A stretch of DNA of 64,000 bases from Craterostigma plantagineum. Its lineage: Eukaryota; Streptophyta; Magnoliopsida; Lamiales; Linderniaceae. Under the pieces are notes generated by a model that worked only from the letters and a program-made list of their open reading frames with translations, was not told where the DNA came from and did no database searches. The position numbers and the translations under genes were made by a program. Below, in pieces: positions 33,328 to 45,156 of this stretch; position 1 is the stretch's first letter; every line of letters starts with the position of its first letter. Location of the stretch: NCBI GenBank assembly GCA_027422505.1, contig JAPQWV010000125.1:868001-932000 (forward strand). Direction: 5' to 3'.

Positions 33328-34822
33328 GTCAAGATAGGACCGAAAACGGTTGACTGCATTTTCATTGGATATGCAGAAAATAGTAATGCATACAGATTTC
33401 TGGTGCATAAGTCCGAAATTCCCGACATGAATTCTGGGATGATTATTGAATCAAGAAATGCTGTTTTCTTTGAGAACATCTTTCCAACGAAGGAAAGAAA
33501 TGAAATAAGTTGTAAAAGAAATTATGAAGCCGTTGAAGTTTCGCCTCCAGAAGTTGAGAAACCACGGCAAAGTAAGCGTAAAAAAGTGGCCAAATCATTT
33601 GGGCCTGATTTCCTAACATTTATGTTAGACGACGAACCTAGGACAGTGCAAGAAGCTCTGTCGACTCCAGAAGCTCCGTTCTGGAAAGAAGCTGTAAACA
33701 GTGAAATTGAATCCATCATGCAGAATCACACTTGGGAGTTAGTAGATCTCCCTAAGGGGTGCAAACCTTTAGGATGCAAGTGGGTCTTTAAAAGAAAATA
33801 TAAAACTGATGGATCAATTGAGAAATATAAGGCTCGTTTAGTAGCTAAGGGATATTCTCAAAAGGAAGGGTATGATTTCTTCGATACCTATTCACCTGTA
33901 ACAAGAATTACGTCAATACGGGTTCTATTTGCTATTGCAGCATTGCATGATCTCGAGATACATCAAATGGATGTAAAAACGGCATTCCTAAATGGAGACC
34001 TCGAAGAAGAAATCTACATGAATCAGCCTGAAGGATTCATAATACCTGGACAGGAAAACAAAGTGTGCCGACTCGTGAAGTCGCTTTACGGGCTTAAACA
34101 AGCACCGAAATAAATGGCACGAAAAATTCGATATGACTATGCTATCGAATGGGTTCAAAATCAATGAGTGTGACAAATGTGTTTACATTAAGGGCACACC
34201 CGATGAATTCGTGATTGTCTGTCTTTATGTAGACGGCATGTTAATCACGGGAAGCAATCATAAAATGATTGTAAACACGAAGACTATGCTGAAAAATAAT
34301 TTCAGTATGAAGGATATGGGTTTGGCTAATGTCATACTAGGGATAAATGTCTATAGGACGCCCGAAGGAATTATGCTGACACAATCTCATTATATTGAGA
34401 AAGTGTTGAAGAAATTTAATGCCTTCGATGATCCTCCGACTAAGACTCCTGTAGATATAAATCTACATCTGGCTAAAAACAGAGGAGAACCCATATCACA
34501 GCATGAATATGCTCGAGTGATTGGCAGTCTAATGTATTTATCGAACTGCACTCGACCTGATATAGCATATTCAATAAGTAAACTCAGCAGGTTTATGAGT
34601 AATCCTGGGAGTGATCATTGGATAGCCTTGAGAAGGGTGCTGAGATATCTGAAGCACACTATTAATCATGGTATACTCTACACTAGGTATCAAGCAGTTC
34701 TTGAAGGATACTGCGATGCCAACTGGATATCTGATAGCAAAGACTCCAAGTCCACGAGTGGTTATGTATTTACCATCGGTGGTGGAGCAATTCTTGGAAA
34801 TCCTCCAAACAAACGTGCATAG
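33328..34822 (+). pseudogene. Copia-A reverse transcriptase (frameshifted, active site mutated)
   Basis: The open segment to 34113 carries the N-terminal reverse transcriptase: CKWVFKRKYKTDGSIEKYKA, YSPVTRITSIRVL, the catalytic-Asp segment HQMDVKTAFLNGDLEEEIYM and [10 protein letters not shown] one-base insertion at about 34110-34113 moves the frame to 34133-34822. The catalytic box there reads Y-V-D-G instead of Y-V-D-D (34230-34241), losing one metal-binding Asp. The segment ends in a further frame break after FTIGGGAI. The protein would be inactive even if the frameshifts were ignored. Confidence 0.92.
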
Positions 34823-34833
34823 CTCGATCTACG

Positions 34834-35238
34834 ATGGAATCGGAGTTTATTGCACTAGACAAAGCCGGCGAAGAAGCAGAATGGCTTCGAAATTTTTTGG
34901 AGGACATTCCTTGTTGGAATAAGCATGTACCGCCTATTATGATACATTGCGACAGCATGGCCGCAATTGGTAGGGCACAGAATAGTATGTATAACGGTAA
35001 GTCTCGACACATTCGTCGAAGACATAATACTGTACGACAACTGATCTCTAGTGGAATAATTGCTATTGACTATGTGAAGTCTAAAGAGAATATAGCAGAT
35101 CCTTTGACGAAAGGTATTGCTAGAGATCAGCATTATAATGCAGTAAGGGGAATGGGGCTTAAAAACCACACACCCAAGAATGAGCTCGGTGGTAACTCAA
35201 CCATGATGAGTGGAGATCCCACAAACTTGGTTCAATGA
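34834..35238 (+). pseudogene. Copia-A RNase H
   Basis: 134 codons of the C-terminal RNase H: STMESEF-type start (the segment begins [18 protein letters not shown]), [13 protein letters not shown] with a catalytic-type Asp, [16 protein letters not shown], and [16 protein letters not shown]. The frame differs from the preceding reverse transcriptase segment because of an indel near 34790-34830. It ends at TGA (35236-35238), about 0.5 kb before the 3' LTR. Confidence 0.92.
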
Positions 35239-35743
35239 GACAACTAAGCTGAGTGAAGTTTAGTAGTTTACTTGGAACTTTTCTAAGAAGTTCATTCTCA
35301 TAAGCTGCCCAAGTAATTACCGATGTCGTGTGGTAAAGGGTAAGCAATTTTGCTTTTAATGATGGCTATACGTGATGGTGGAGTATTTCGGGATACTCTA
35401 GGATTAAGTCCTAATAGTCGATCACCTATATAAGTGAGAAGTGGGGCCGCTTCAATGCAACACTTATGAATCCAAGATATGGTCCAAGGCCGAAATGGAC
35501 ACAACATGAGAATCGAAAGAAATAAGATTCGTCACTGTGTGTACGCTGTTGTCTTAATTTACACAAAAGCTGTCAGTTCAAGACATCATGTTCACTGAAC
35601 AGCGAGTAAATTCGATTGCGTTTTCACTAGGGAAGGTTCAAAGCCACAAGCTACCTATCCCGATGCAGTGACGAGTTGTCAAGTTTTTCTTGCAAGAGTC
35701 AGCATGCATAGCATTTGCATTAATTTCCATTCATGTGGGGGAT

Positions 35744-37174
35744 TGTTGGATTTTATTAAACCAATTGGGTTTTGGGCCCAAATGGGTATTAACCCATTAA
35801 TAAAATCAGTTTCGGTTTTAATTAAATCGGAAAGCCATCGAATGTCGAAATGAAAAATCGTTGAAAGATTACGAATCTATGTCTCACGGGGATTCTAACG
35901 AATATTAATACGCTCAAAACCGATATCGGGTGAATGAGAAATTAATTTTCGAAGTTGGCCCAATAACCATTAAAATGGTTGGTAGTGTTTAAGTGGGAAT
36001 CAAGTGTCCCACATTGGTTAGACACTAAGAAAATCTTCACTATATATATAGAAACCCATGTGGGTTTAATCAAAAGGGCTTGCCATGTGTATGGGCTTAA
36101 AAGGGCTTGTGGGCTTAAAGTGGGTTTAAGTGGGCTTGAGAAACTTGTGTGAGTTTTGGCCTAAATAATAGCCCGGGTGCGAGTCGGTGCCTCGCACCGA
36201 CGAGCACTGAGCACCGAGCCCGAGTCCGTGCCGTGCCGTGCGCAATGGGCGCTTTGAGGCGCACTTCGCACGACGCATCGGAGCGAGGAGCATTGAGGAG
36301 CTACTTAAATTTTTCCTCCGGTGGGCAGCGACGGCGACGGTGCCGGAGACATGGCAGTCGAGGTGAAGCTGATTGGGCAGCCCAGATGTGATGGCTTGAT
36401 CCATTTGATCAATTGGGCTGAAGTGGGTTGTTGGGCTAATTCGGCCCAACTCAAGGAAGTGTCGGTCGGCCCAACTAGAGGCGTCGGTAGCCGCCTCGGG
36501 CCGTCGGTCGGAGAATCGGGCCGCCGCCGGTGGGACACGCCTGAGATTCGGGCTGTCGGCCCGAGAATCGGGCCTGTCGCGGGCCGGTAAATAAACCGAC
36601 AGTCCAATAGATGCAAAATGTTGCAATATAGTCCCTGGAAAATTACAGAATCAGCCTAGCAAGTTCTCGAATTTGCGGAGAGGTCCCTGCGACATAAAAT
36701 CTATAAATAGGCCCCCATTGAGATGGAATATTAATTCACTTCAACCCGAAAACTTGCATATTTCACTCCCAAACACCCCTATTTCCCTAAGTAAGAAAAA
36801 CTCATTTTCGAGTACGATTCGTTGGAAAATTATAGTCGTTGTGCTGCGATTATGAATTAAGGAAATGTCGTTGTATCTTGGGGACGATCGCTGCTAACCG
36901 AAAGCACTGTATATCGGGGCGATTTCGTCTTACGGACAGTGTGTCCAACACACGCCTCGACTACGTCTAAGGTCATGGATAGTCTTCATCAACTCCAGGC
37001 CTATTTATTCTTCATGTTGTGTATAATAGTTATCACATATGCCCTCATAATTATCTGGGTACTGGCAAACTGCACCTGCGGTTGAAGAACACTCCATCTT
37101 CCGACTATCTACTGCCGAAGTTTATCTATTGCCAAAGATCTCTGCCGCGACCAGACGCAACCACAGAAACAACA
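35744..37174 (+). repeat. 3' LTR of Copia-A
   Basis: 1431 bp, starting tgttggattt directly after the purine tract and ending aacaaca. It provides the uninterrupted reference for the other two copies of this LTR in the window. A GC-rich zone at about 36180-36590 gives chance ORFs on both strands. Confidence 0.95.
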
Positions 37175-37328
37175 AAATTTGCTCAAATTGGAGACAAAAA
37201 AACTGTCCCTTCTCTCCCCTTTGTTTAATTTATTTTTGCTATTTTTGTTGATTCTTATAACTTTTGAACTTTGTTTTTTCTCGTACAGAAGTTATTTTCT
37301 CTTTGTAGAAAATATTCATTCCAAAGGC

Positions 37329-38122
37329 TAGGGGTGGGATCGAGTAGGGTATTTCGGGGTTCGGATTTGTTTGGGTCGTGTAGCCGATGTAATCGAGTAG
37401 TGATTTTGAACCTGATCCCGACCTGATCAAATGACCCGATGGTCGGGTACCCGAAACCCGATCGGGTGCTCGCGGGTCGGGGTTCAGGGTTTTTTTTTTA
37501 TAATTTTTTTGTTTAAATTTTAAAAAATTTCAATAAGCTTAAATTAGTTTAATCGCTTCAACAATAAAATCATTTAAACACCAACAACTATAAAACTCAA
37601 CAACATAAAAATCAACGATAAAATAGATTCAATACCATGTGTCAGACGCCGGTCGTGTTCAGATTTTTATTTTTAATTTTATTTTTTATTTATACATTTT
37701 TTAACTTTAGGTAAGCTTAAGTTATGTGCATTTCCTTCAACAATAAAATAACTTAAACACCATCAACAAGAAAGAAATTTAAGCAACATCAATAATAAAA
37801 TAAATTCAACTCCATCAACGTCAACAATAAAAAAATTCAACACCATCAAAAATTAAAAAAAAAAGCTCAAAACATAAACATATCTTTTTCTTTCGTTAGT
37901 TGGATTTGGTTTTATTTTGTATGTAGTTGGGTTTAGTTTTTACATGAGTTTTTTTTGTTTATGTCAGATACCCAATCGGGTACAATCGAGTAGCATACTG
38001 CTACCGATATCCGACCCGAACTTTATAGTCGGGTATCGGGTTTAAACCGTCTTTCGATCGGGGGAAAACCCCAATCGGGTCAAGTCGGATACCCGAAACC
38101 CGACACCCGAATCCCGCCCATA
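37329..38122. mobile_element. hAT-type element with CGGGT-rich ends (794 bp)
   Basis: Starts TAGGGGTGGGATCGAGTAGG and ends with the imperfect inverted partner (cccgaatcccgcccata). Flanked by the perfect 8-bp duplication ccaaaggc (37321-37328 and 38123-38130). Both subterminal regions are full of cgggt/acccg words, typical of a common plant hAT group. The middle (37500-37960) is AT-rich and non-coding. Confidence 0.9.
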
Positions 38123-38408
38123 CCAAAGGCTATAAATTCTAGGAAGTCGAAGACCAGAAAAGTGAGGAATCTAATATAATTATAGAAATGTAGGTGTTCT
38201 CATATGCTGCCACGATTAAAAAATAAATTAAATAATAAAACCCCCTAACAATTCGAGTACCACATGTTATTTTCCACAATAACTACCCACTATTATACAT
38301 AACGTTCATAATTTTATTAACATATAAAATTATAAAATGTTAATACCTTGCAACTGCACGGATAAAAAAAACTAGTATGTATTATCAAGCTGATATGTAT
38401 TATTTCTT

Positions 38409-38646
38409 TTTTCTTTTATGACCAGGGGTACCCTGGCAGTCCAGATAAAACCCCTGGGACCGACGCGATAGCCTACAAACCACGCCAACCAGAAAGCCAC
38501 ACTAGAACAAGTCCATGTGTGACAGGCTCACTCAAAGAAATTCGTAGTCAGGGAGGTTCGAACTCATGACATATCAGCCTTTCGGGTCCCCTGCCAAAGA
38601 CTTTGAATGTCTCAGATTGACCAGTAGAGTCAAAGCCTAGTTGGCG
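38409..38646 (-). mobile_element. tRNA-derived SINE with 12-bp TSD
   Basis: About 238 bp, flanked by the perfect 12-bp duplication gtattatttctt (38397-38408 and 38647-38658). On the minus strand a B-box-like gagttcgaacctcc lies about 75 bp from the start and an A-box-like segment precedes it. The 3' end ccaggggtaccctg region is followed by an A-rich tail. It is a different family from the SINE at 8562. Confidence 0.85.
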
Positions 38647-38944
38647 GTATTATTTCTTGTTCTTACTTTTTCTTTGTATTAGTTTTTATTTTTTCTTTTA
38701 GATGGTCGAATCTTCAAGATTTTATTCTTGCAAATTTATTTTCACAATTAAAAGGAACATTAATAACGTCGGTACGAGTACGAGCAAGTTTATAAGAAGG
38801 TAAAAGGAATAATACATACCATTGAAACTAACGTGCATCAAATTCCACACACCCAATGAATCGAGTAATCGACAGAGGAAAGAAACGAGAAGGGGAAAAA
38901 GAAAACTTAGGATCTCTAGTCTATCAAATCGCTATACTATATTT

Positions 38945-39403
38945 TCATATCCTATCATCAATTTTGTCGGCCTTAACGATGGGATTCGCCTTCTCAATCT
39001 CTTCCCTACCAAAACCCCTAAAATCAAAACTACAGCCGTGCGCCTCCGCGTGCCTGTGGGCCCCACAAAACGTGCCGCCGCACCTGCAATCGAACCCAAG
39101 CAGTCCAACCTTCTTATTGCAGCTCGAGCACCTATTCTTCGCCGCCGCCGCCGCCGCCGTGGATTTCTCGTCCACGGTCTCCGCCGCCGTCGAGGCCTCA
39201 GCGGGGTACGGATTTGGAGATATTCTATTTACGGCTGATTTAGCAGAAGAGAGGGCGATTTCCTTTTCGAACAATGACTGCCTGTAGCACTTGGAGCAGA
39301 GGCCATTCGTCGCCGCCGCCCCGAAGAAGCCGCAGCCGCCGGCGCACGGAGTCGGCTCGGCGGATTGATAATCGGCGTAGCTGCCTCCGTCGGAAGAACC
39401 CAT
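38945..39403 (-). CDS. A20/AN1 zinc-finger stress-associated protein (SAP)
   Basis: Intronless 152-residue protein with both domains of the plant SAP family. The A20 finger uses C20, C24, C36 and C39 (C-x3-C-x11-C-x2-C). The AN1 finger uses C92, C95, C106, C108, C113, H116, H122 and C124, all present. A low-complexity Ala/Ser linker (about 68-88) separates them. The family is induced by abiotic stress and binds ubiquitin or acts as a ubiquitin ligase through the A20 finger; a specific role here is inference. Length and single exon are typical. The start Met gives the usual short N-terminus before A20. The plus strand carries long GC-rich shadow frames that are not genes. A TATA-like element lies about 125 bp upstream. 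Confidence 0.95.
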   Translation of the reverse strand: MGSSDGGSYADYQSAEPTPCAGGCGFFGAAATNGLCSKCYRQSLFEKEIALSSAKSAVNRISPNPYPAEASTAAETVDEKSTAAAAAAKNRCSSCNKKVGLLGFDCRCGGTFCGAHRHAEAHGCSFDFRGFGREEIEKANPIVKADKIDDRI

Positions 39404-39525
39404 TTGTTAGAGACGCCGATGAGATCTGATTAGAGTTGAGAAGAAGCGATTGAAATTCGTTTATAGGGAAGAAGACAAACTTTTGCCGCAAGAAAGAAAT
39501 GGGAATACGAGGATGAGAGGGTGTA

Positions 39526-39534
39526 CTTTTATAG
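39526..39534 (-). promoter_or_regulatory. Candidate TATA box of the SAP gene
   Basis: Minus-strand ctataaaag, about 123-131 bp upstream of the SAP ATG at 39403. A good match to the plant TATA consensus at a plausible distance. Confidence 0.5.
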
Positions 39535-40440
39535 TAAGAACGACGGGGAGTGAATTACGATTTTGCCCTTGCTTGATTTGATTAAGATTACGCCTACCTT
39601 TGTTCACACGACAAAGTTGGATGTTACGATATTACCGTAATTGTGTGATGTTTTTCTTTTCCTAACAATACTATCATCGGTGATTCTAATTTGGTAATTC
39701 ATTTTAGCTAATTATTATTAAGTATCATCGTGATTATTATTATTTTCACTTACCTAATTAGTGCGTGGTTTGTTATCTAGCACAACAACTTGTGGCCTAT
39801 GTGGGTTTGGTTGATTCTAGAAGAGTCGAGAGATGGCACGCAAATAAATAGTCTCCACTGGCTTAGCAAAACTGATTCTCAAACTCAAAATACATCAATT
39901 CTTCTCCAACCGATTATTGTAATATTCTCTTCCACTTCATATTTTAATATTACCCATTCAATTTACAACTTTGCAAATAAAACCACATTGTTTTTTTAAT
40001 CCGATTAGAAAAAATAATGCCACTAAATTAATATTAAACTCAATATTAATTAATAACATAGAAAAACATAGAAAAAAATAATTAATAATAGGAGTCCTTT
40101 TATATACTTTTATTAATTTTTTGTTTTTTATGTGAGTACTTTAATAATTAAAGTAAAACAAGGGTATATTGTAATTTTTAAAATATCAAACGCACCTTTT
40201 GGGATATCTCGTTATCAAACGCATATATGCGTTTAAAACAAGAGACAAGACGAAAACATATTTTGAGTTTGCGTTTCGAGTACGGTTGGAGAACTTTTAG
40301 TATACATTTGGGTTTTTGCATATCGATTGGAGATGCTTTTATTCTAGAATGAAGCCCAAATCAAACATACGTCCAATGTTAAATAAATTAACCACAATAA
40401 ATATTAATAAACTAGTACTTTTTGAACACTCAATTTGTGT
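39535..40440. other. Intergenic, upstream of the SAP gene
   Basis: AT-rich; the proximal part is the SAP promoter region. A stretch near 40190-40340 has the look of decayed MITE sequence, but I could not define ends. Confidence 0.35.
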
Positions 40441-40448
40441 GATATGAT

Positions 40449-41073
40449 CAGTGTGTTAAGTAGCGTACTATAGCGCGCTACATAGCATGAAATAGCGTAA
40501 ATTTACTCGAAACGCGTTAAAGCGCATGGAATGTAGCGTTTTTCCCCGAAAGCGCTATATTTTGCGCAATTTAGCGTGATTAGCGTAAGATGGCGTGATT
40601 TAGCGCAATTTATCGTATTTTAGCATAGTTTAGCACGATTTGTATTTTAAGTCATGTACGTGCACGGACCTGAATTGTTTTTACTAATATATATTTTAAC
40701 ACTTTTAACCATGTATTGTTGCATATATCTATGGTAGCATTTTCACTAAATATGTAAGAAAAAGTCTTATTTAAGGGGTCTCCATACATGTCTTTTTCTT
40801 CAAACTAAATAGTACAACCAACTTCTTTTGATAATAATTTATTGATATAAATATTATTATTTGTAATCTATATAAAGGGTTTTATTTCCTACAGTGCCGT
40901 AATCCGAATGTTATTTCTTAGACATACCTAGTTTCATGATTGAAGACCATTTAAAATTTGTTTATTATAAGTGGCTTGCCCGAAATTCCTACGAAATATG
41001 CTACGCTACTTACGCTACGCAAACATCAGAACAAAAACGCGACGCATTGTGCAATACGCTTCTTAAAATATTG
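40449..41073. mobile_element. Non-autonomous hAT element, copy 2 (625 bp)
   Basis: Starts CAGTGTGTTAAGTAGCG and ends cgcttcttaaaatattg, the imperfect inverse. The flanking 8-bp duplication gatatgat is perfect (40441-40448 and 41074-41081). Subterminal DNA carries many tagcg/gcgta/agcgt words, dense at 40450-40640 and again at 40990-41060. The complement of its right arm aligns with the left arm of 12687-13310. No transposase. Confidence 0.92.
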
Positions 41074-41300
41074 GATATGATACATACCATATTAAATTTA
41101 TTTTATATTAAAAATGTTGAGTAGAAATTATAATTTAAATTTAATTATATATATTTATAAGTATATAAGAAAATTATTATTAAATTAAAGATAGAATAAC
41201 TTAAAATAAAAGATAGTTGGTGGTTTTCTTTAACGAAGGTGATCATTAGGTAAACTAGACCAATTCTTGGATTTGCTTGTGTACAAAAAGGAAAGGAATA

Positions 41301-41500
41301 TACTCCCTCTGTCCCAAACGGTTATGGACAATTGGACATTTGTGGTAGAGACAGTTTTTAAGAAAATGATTATTTTAATAATATAGTACAATTAAAAGGC
41401 AAAAAAAATGTATATTTTGACACGTCTTTTAAGAGTATTTAATGCTCCCTCTGTTCCTATTTAAATGTCGGTTAAGATAATTTTTTTGTCCCTTAAGAAT
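41301..41500. repeat. Two truncated Stowaway-like (mariner MITE) ends
   Basis: At 41303 the sequence ctccctctgtcccaaacg follows TA, and at 41445 a second ctccctctgttcctattt occurs in the same direction. CTCCCTCYGTYCC is the terminal motif of Stowaway MITEs and related mariner elements. The matching opposite ends (gggacggagggag) are not found downstream, so these are truncated or diverged copies. Confidence 0.55.
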
Positions 41501-42214
41501 GTCGTTTTGGGGTTTTCAGAAAATGATTATTTGTAGATTTCCATATTTGCCACCATATTAAATAATAACACAAAGTTCTATACTAGAAAACTACACCAAC
41601 GCGTATTTCCAACTTCTGTAAACCTCTCTTAAAAAAACTGTAATAAACACCTCTCTTATAAAAACATGTCTTTCCAATGCAATCTCAGCAAGTTCCAATA
41701 TCTCTAAAATTTCCCACAACTCCCATTTAACTATCTATAAAAACATGTTCAAGAAATCTGTAAACACCACAAAAATAATTCTCTGCAATTGTAGAAGAAA
41801 CTCTCTTGAATGGAAGATAGAAAGGAAAAGCAACCAATTTCAGAAGATTCGTATTCTTTCCAAGTTCAAGTCAAACAAGAGATTGAGGAGGACAGAGTAT
41901 CTCCCAAAGTTGAATCCGAAGATCATCAAGTGATTGCCAAGGTTAAACATGGTTTTGATTTGAACAAGTTCTATGTCGATGAAGGAGAATTCCATACCAA
42001 CAAAGAGATTCAACAAGAAATCGTAACAATGTTGAAAATCTATCTTCCAAAATATTTTTAGATTACTTGCACTTATAAAAATGGTGTAAGTGATTTTGTT
42101 CCAACGTATTGTTCCTAAATGCGTTGAATATACGATGGATCTGATTGAAACGCAGCTCGACGATGAGTCCATATTTACAGATCCTTCCTAACCTATGTAC
42201 AGATTATTGCGTAT
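41501..42214. other. Intergenic with an unassigned 83-codon ORF (41810-42061, +)
   Basis: A plus-strand ORF (starting MEDRKEKQPISEDSYSF) is acidic and lysine/glutamate-rich, with no motif I know. It lies between MITE ends and the presumed Harbinger end. It could be a gene fragment or chance. No function is proposed. Confidence 0.25.
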
Positions 42215-42552
42215 GGGCCCATTTAGTTGGCATGATATAATAAGATAAAGCCCAAATTATCTTCCTCAGTATTGTTCGGTTGCAATAGCCCTTACTCTGT
42301 TAAAGCCCGAGACAAAACCTGAGCCCGCTTTAATAATCCAAGGCGCCCAACACTACTTATCCAATGAAGCCCTCCGAGATAAAAAACCCAACCCAAGATA
42401 AAACAACGAAATGGCCAAATTACCCCTAACTGCAGCAAATAGGCGCAATGGCAGATTTCATTTTTCATCTCCCGCTATTTCAGAGGCGAAGACTTGGTGG
42501 AGTGCTCCTTGGCGACTTTTGAAGCGATTTAGTATATGGCTCAGCGCCCGAC
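42215..42552 (+). mobile_element. Candidate PIF/Harbinger left end, interrupted by the TR-GAG array
   Basis: Sequence starting gggcccatttagttggcatg followed by ataagataa resembles the terminal repeat style of plant PIF/Harbinger elements (GGGCCCGTTTG-like). It lies upstream of a Harbinger transposase C-terminus and Myb-like gene that resume on the far side of the array (62.0-63.5 kb). The opposite terminus would lie beyond 64000, so this is a working interpretation. The segment 42400-42552 could also be leader sequence; it contains an ATG at 42536 with no long frame. Confidence 0.35.
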
Positions 42553-45156
42553 TATAACGACCCTCACTTTCTAACAAATATTTTGGCGGATTTTCGCAAC
42601 GTAAGTCGCGGAAGACCCGTCAATTTCAATTTATATTTGTGTTTAAAATTAAAATGTTAAACATTCGGAAGTCGATTCCAGAATCCGACACAACATAAAT
42701 TTTGGTCTCTTATTATTAAACACACAATACTCAAATTTATTCAACATAAACCACGACACTCCACAGGTCTTCATCCATGTACCGCCCGCTCTCAAAAGTC
42801 CCTGGAGTCACCGCCACAGCGCGCCTCAGTCGCGACAATGTCGTCAGACTCGTACCTACAACACGTAAACCTGAGCGATTGCCCAGTAGATGAAAATATA
42901 CATGAATGCAACGTGCGGTCACTCCCAAACCCGAATACCTCACAATAAAATGCACACGCGACTTTTTCCACTCTTCCCAATCCTATCATAGTCCAACACA
43001 AACAGGGCCCTAGGCTAGACTAGGCACCTCGCGCAACCCATTTAAGGAAGGAGTCAGGAGAGCAGATCTCGAGCAGCCCCGGCTCTCTCTCGAAACATCT
43101 ACCTGCCCCGGCGATGCCTACGCTGGTAGCATTCTCCCTGAGCTAACACTAACAGGTCGCCCCTTTCGCCAAACAGACCCTCTAAAGAGAGATCTCGACA
43201 GTACAACTGTCAGGTGCGCTAGACTATCCTCAACTCCACTACGAGTCGACTGCCAATATCGGCAACCTTACACATCGACACTACCCACCCCACACATCGA
43301 CACCTTAAGGTGTCAACATATTACATGATTATCCTCATCCCTCATGCTCATATGGAACGCATATGCCGTGTATATGAAATGCAACATCACACAACATCAC
43401 GTTCCCATATTATTTTCTCCACTCGGAACTCTTACACATAAAAAAAATCAGTAATTTACGATAATATTCCTTAACTCAAAACTTCATTATTCACTAAGCC
43501 TTAAGAATAATGAAACTTTCCTAAAACTTTCAGAAAACGTAAACCTTAAATTCCGGAAATATTCACAACCCGAAAACCTCACACAACCACAACGTCCTAG
43601 TACCTAAAACTAACTTCCTCAATTCTAACACATGTTTAAAGTTCATATAAATGCAATAGCATCTCGAAAATATATATAACCCACGTAATACACACCATTC
43701 TAACACACATTCGAAATTTCATATTAATGCAAAGAGCATCTTAAATAGATGTATTCGCATATGCACATAAACAACATATAACACATTCAAAACACTTTGT
43801 TAAACACAACAAACAATATTTATTTATTCCATTTCCAAAGGCATGCAACAATATCGAACTCCAGGCACATAGTACATGTAAGATATAAATTATTTACTCC
43901 ATTTTCAAAGGCATGCAACAATATCTATCATTTTCGAAAGCAAACAAAGCATTTTCAACAAGTTAACGTATTGGGGTGAATTTACTCACCTCCAATCCGA
44001 ATTTCACATAAAGGTTTACGTATCGTAGGTGAAATTTCCACCTACCTCACGTCCACAGCTTGGTTATTTGAGAGTTCCTAGCTTGCCCACCCTTTTCGTT
44101 TTGTTAATGTCTCTTCTTTCTCATTCGGACGTTTTTTCCTTTGTTTCAAATGTTTCCTCCCTTCTCCTTTCTTATTTGTGGAATAATGTAGATATAAGAT
44201 TTTCTAAGGGTTGATAACGTGAGGATTCCCTTTCTTTTGTTGTCTTCCTTGTTAATGAGGTGTAAATGTATTTTTATATGTAAAAGTTGTAGATCAATTT
44301 TTTTTTTTTTTTGAAAGATTCCTTTTGTCCCTTGAGTTGAGTAGGTAAGTGGTTATGGTTTGTAAATTTGTATCATTATTAATGTTCTAGGTAATGGAAA
44401 TACACGTTAGTTCCCTCTTTGATTAAGCAAATTTGTCCCTTGTGTATAATATACATTTTTCTATAATTTACTAAATAATATTATAAATCCCATCTTGAGG
44501 TTTTTGGCATTTTATGGATAATAATTTGTTGATGACTAAGTTTTCCACATGATTGAGCTAAGTTTGTCTTGTCATGTTTAATGTTTTATGATTTCCATAT
44601 GATAATTAGTATATGACGAAACTTTTCACATGATTAAGCAAAATTTGTCTTGTATGTACACTATTTTATTATTTCCTCATCATTGCCTTTTACTTACTTC
44701 TTAATTTTCGTAACTTTCTAACGGTCCCCACTAATTGAAATGTTAAGAGATGTATCTTAAAGCCATGTGATTTGGCAAGTTGGTGACAAACTTTACCTCA
44801 TGGGTAAACTAAGGTTCCTCCCTCATATATGTTATTTTATTTCTCTTATCCATTTTTATCTCTAATTATTACTAATATTATAAATATATGCCATTGTATC
44901 TAACCACAAAAATCATTAAGCCTTTGCGGGAAACTTCAATAACCCCAATGAGTCAATACATTTTTTTCTTTTTTTATTTGAGTGTTCCTTATTTTTAAAT
45001 ATTTATTCCACTAAGTATTAATTCAAAATTCCTGATTATATTTTTCACCCAAAAATCTTACATTCGTTATCTAAATAATACAGCTAAATTTGTAATTTAA
45101 TATCTGTCTTGCTAATTATATTATAAATCCCGTATTTAAATTTTACGTTTATTACA
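42553..45156 (-). repeat. Array LTR1 (outer, 3' LTR)
   Basis: 2604 bp. Minus-strand start TGTAATAA, end GTTATA. It keeps the 52-bp block that LTR2 and LTR3 lack (about 43007-43058). Private differences include cacagcgcgcctc, acgtttattaca at its border and one extra acaacatc near 43390. The palindrome gacaccttaaggtgtc is at 43299-43314. Confidence 0.93.

Larger units (their letters stand above)
26601..37174 (+). mobile_element. Complete but inactive Copia-A LTR retrotransposon
   Basis: Full element with 5' LTR (26601-31200, including a 3.2-kb insert), internal region 31201-35743 and 3' LTR (35744-37174). It is flanked by the perfect 5-bp duplication aaatt (26596-26600 and 37175-37179). Internal order is gag with CCHC knuckle, protease, GAG-pre-integrase, integrase, reverse transcriptase, RNase H, then a purine tract (gtggggga, 35735-35742), which is the Ty1/Copia order. 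Without the insert the element is about 7.4 kb. The two LTRs are nearly collinear with few differences, so it is younger than Copia-B. Frameshifts, a nonsense codon and a mutated reverse transcriptase active site make it non-autonomous today. Confidence 0.95.

Noticed and set aside
41810..42061. 83-codon plus-strand ORF as a gene
   Set aside because: No recognisable domain or exon context; kept only as an unassigned ORF within the spacer entry.
43797..43979. 60-codon ORF recurring in every LTR of the array
   Set aside because: It lies in non-coding LTR sequence and repeats only by duplication; no start context or family.
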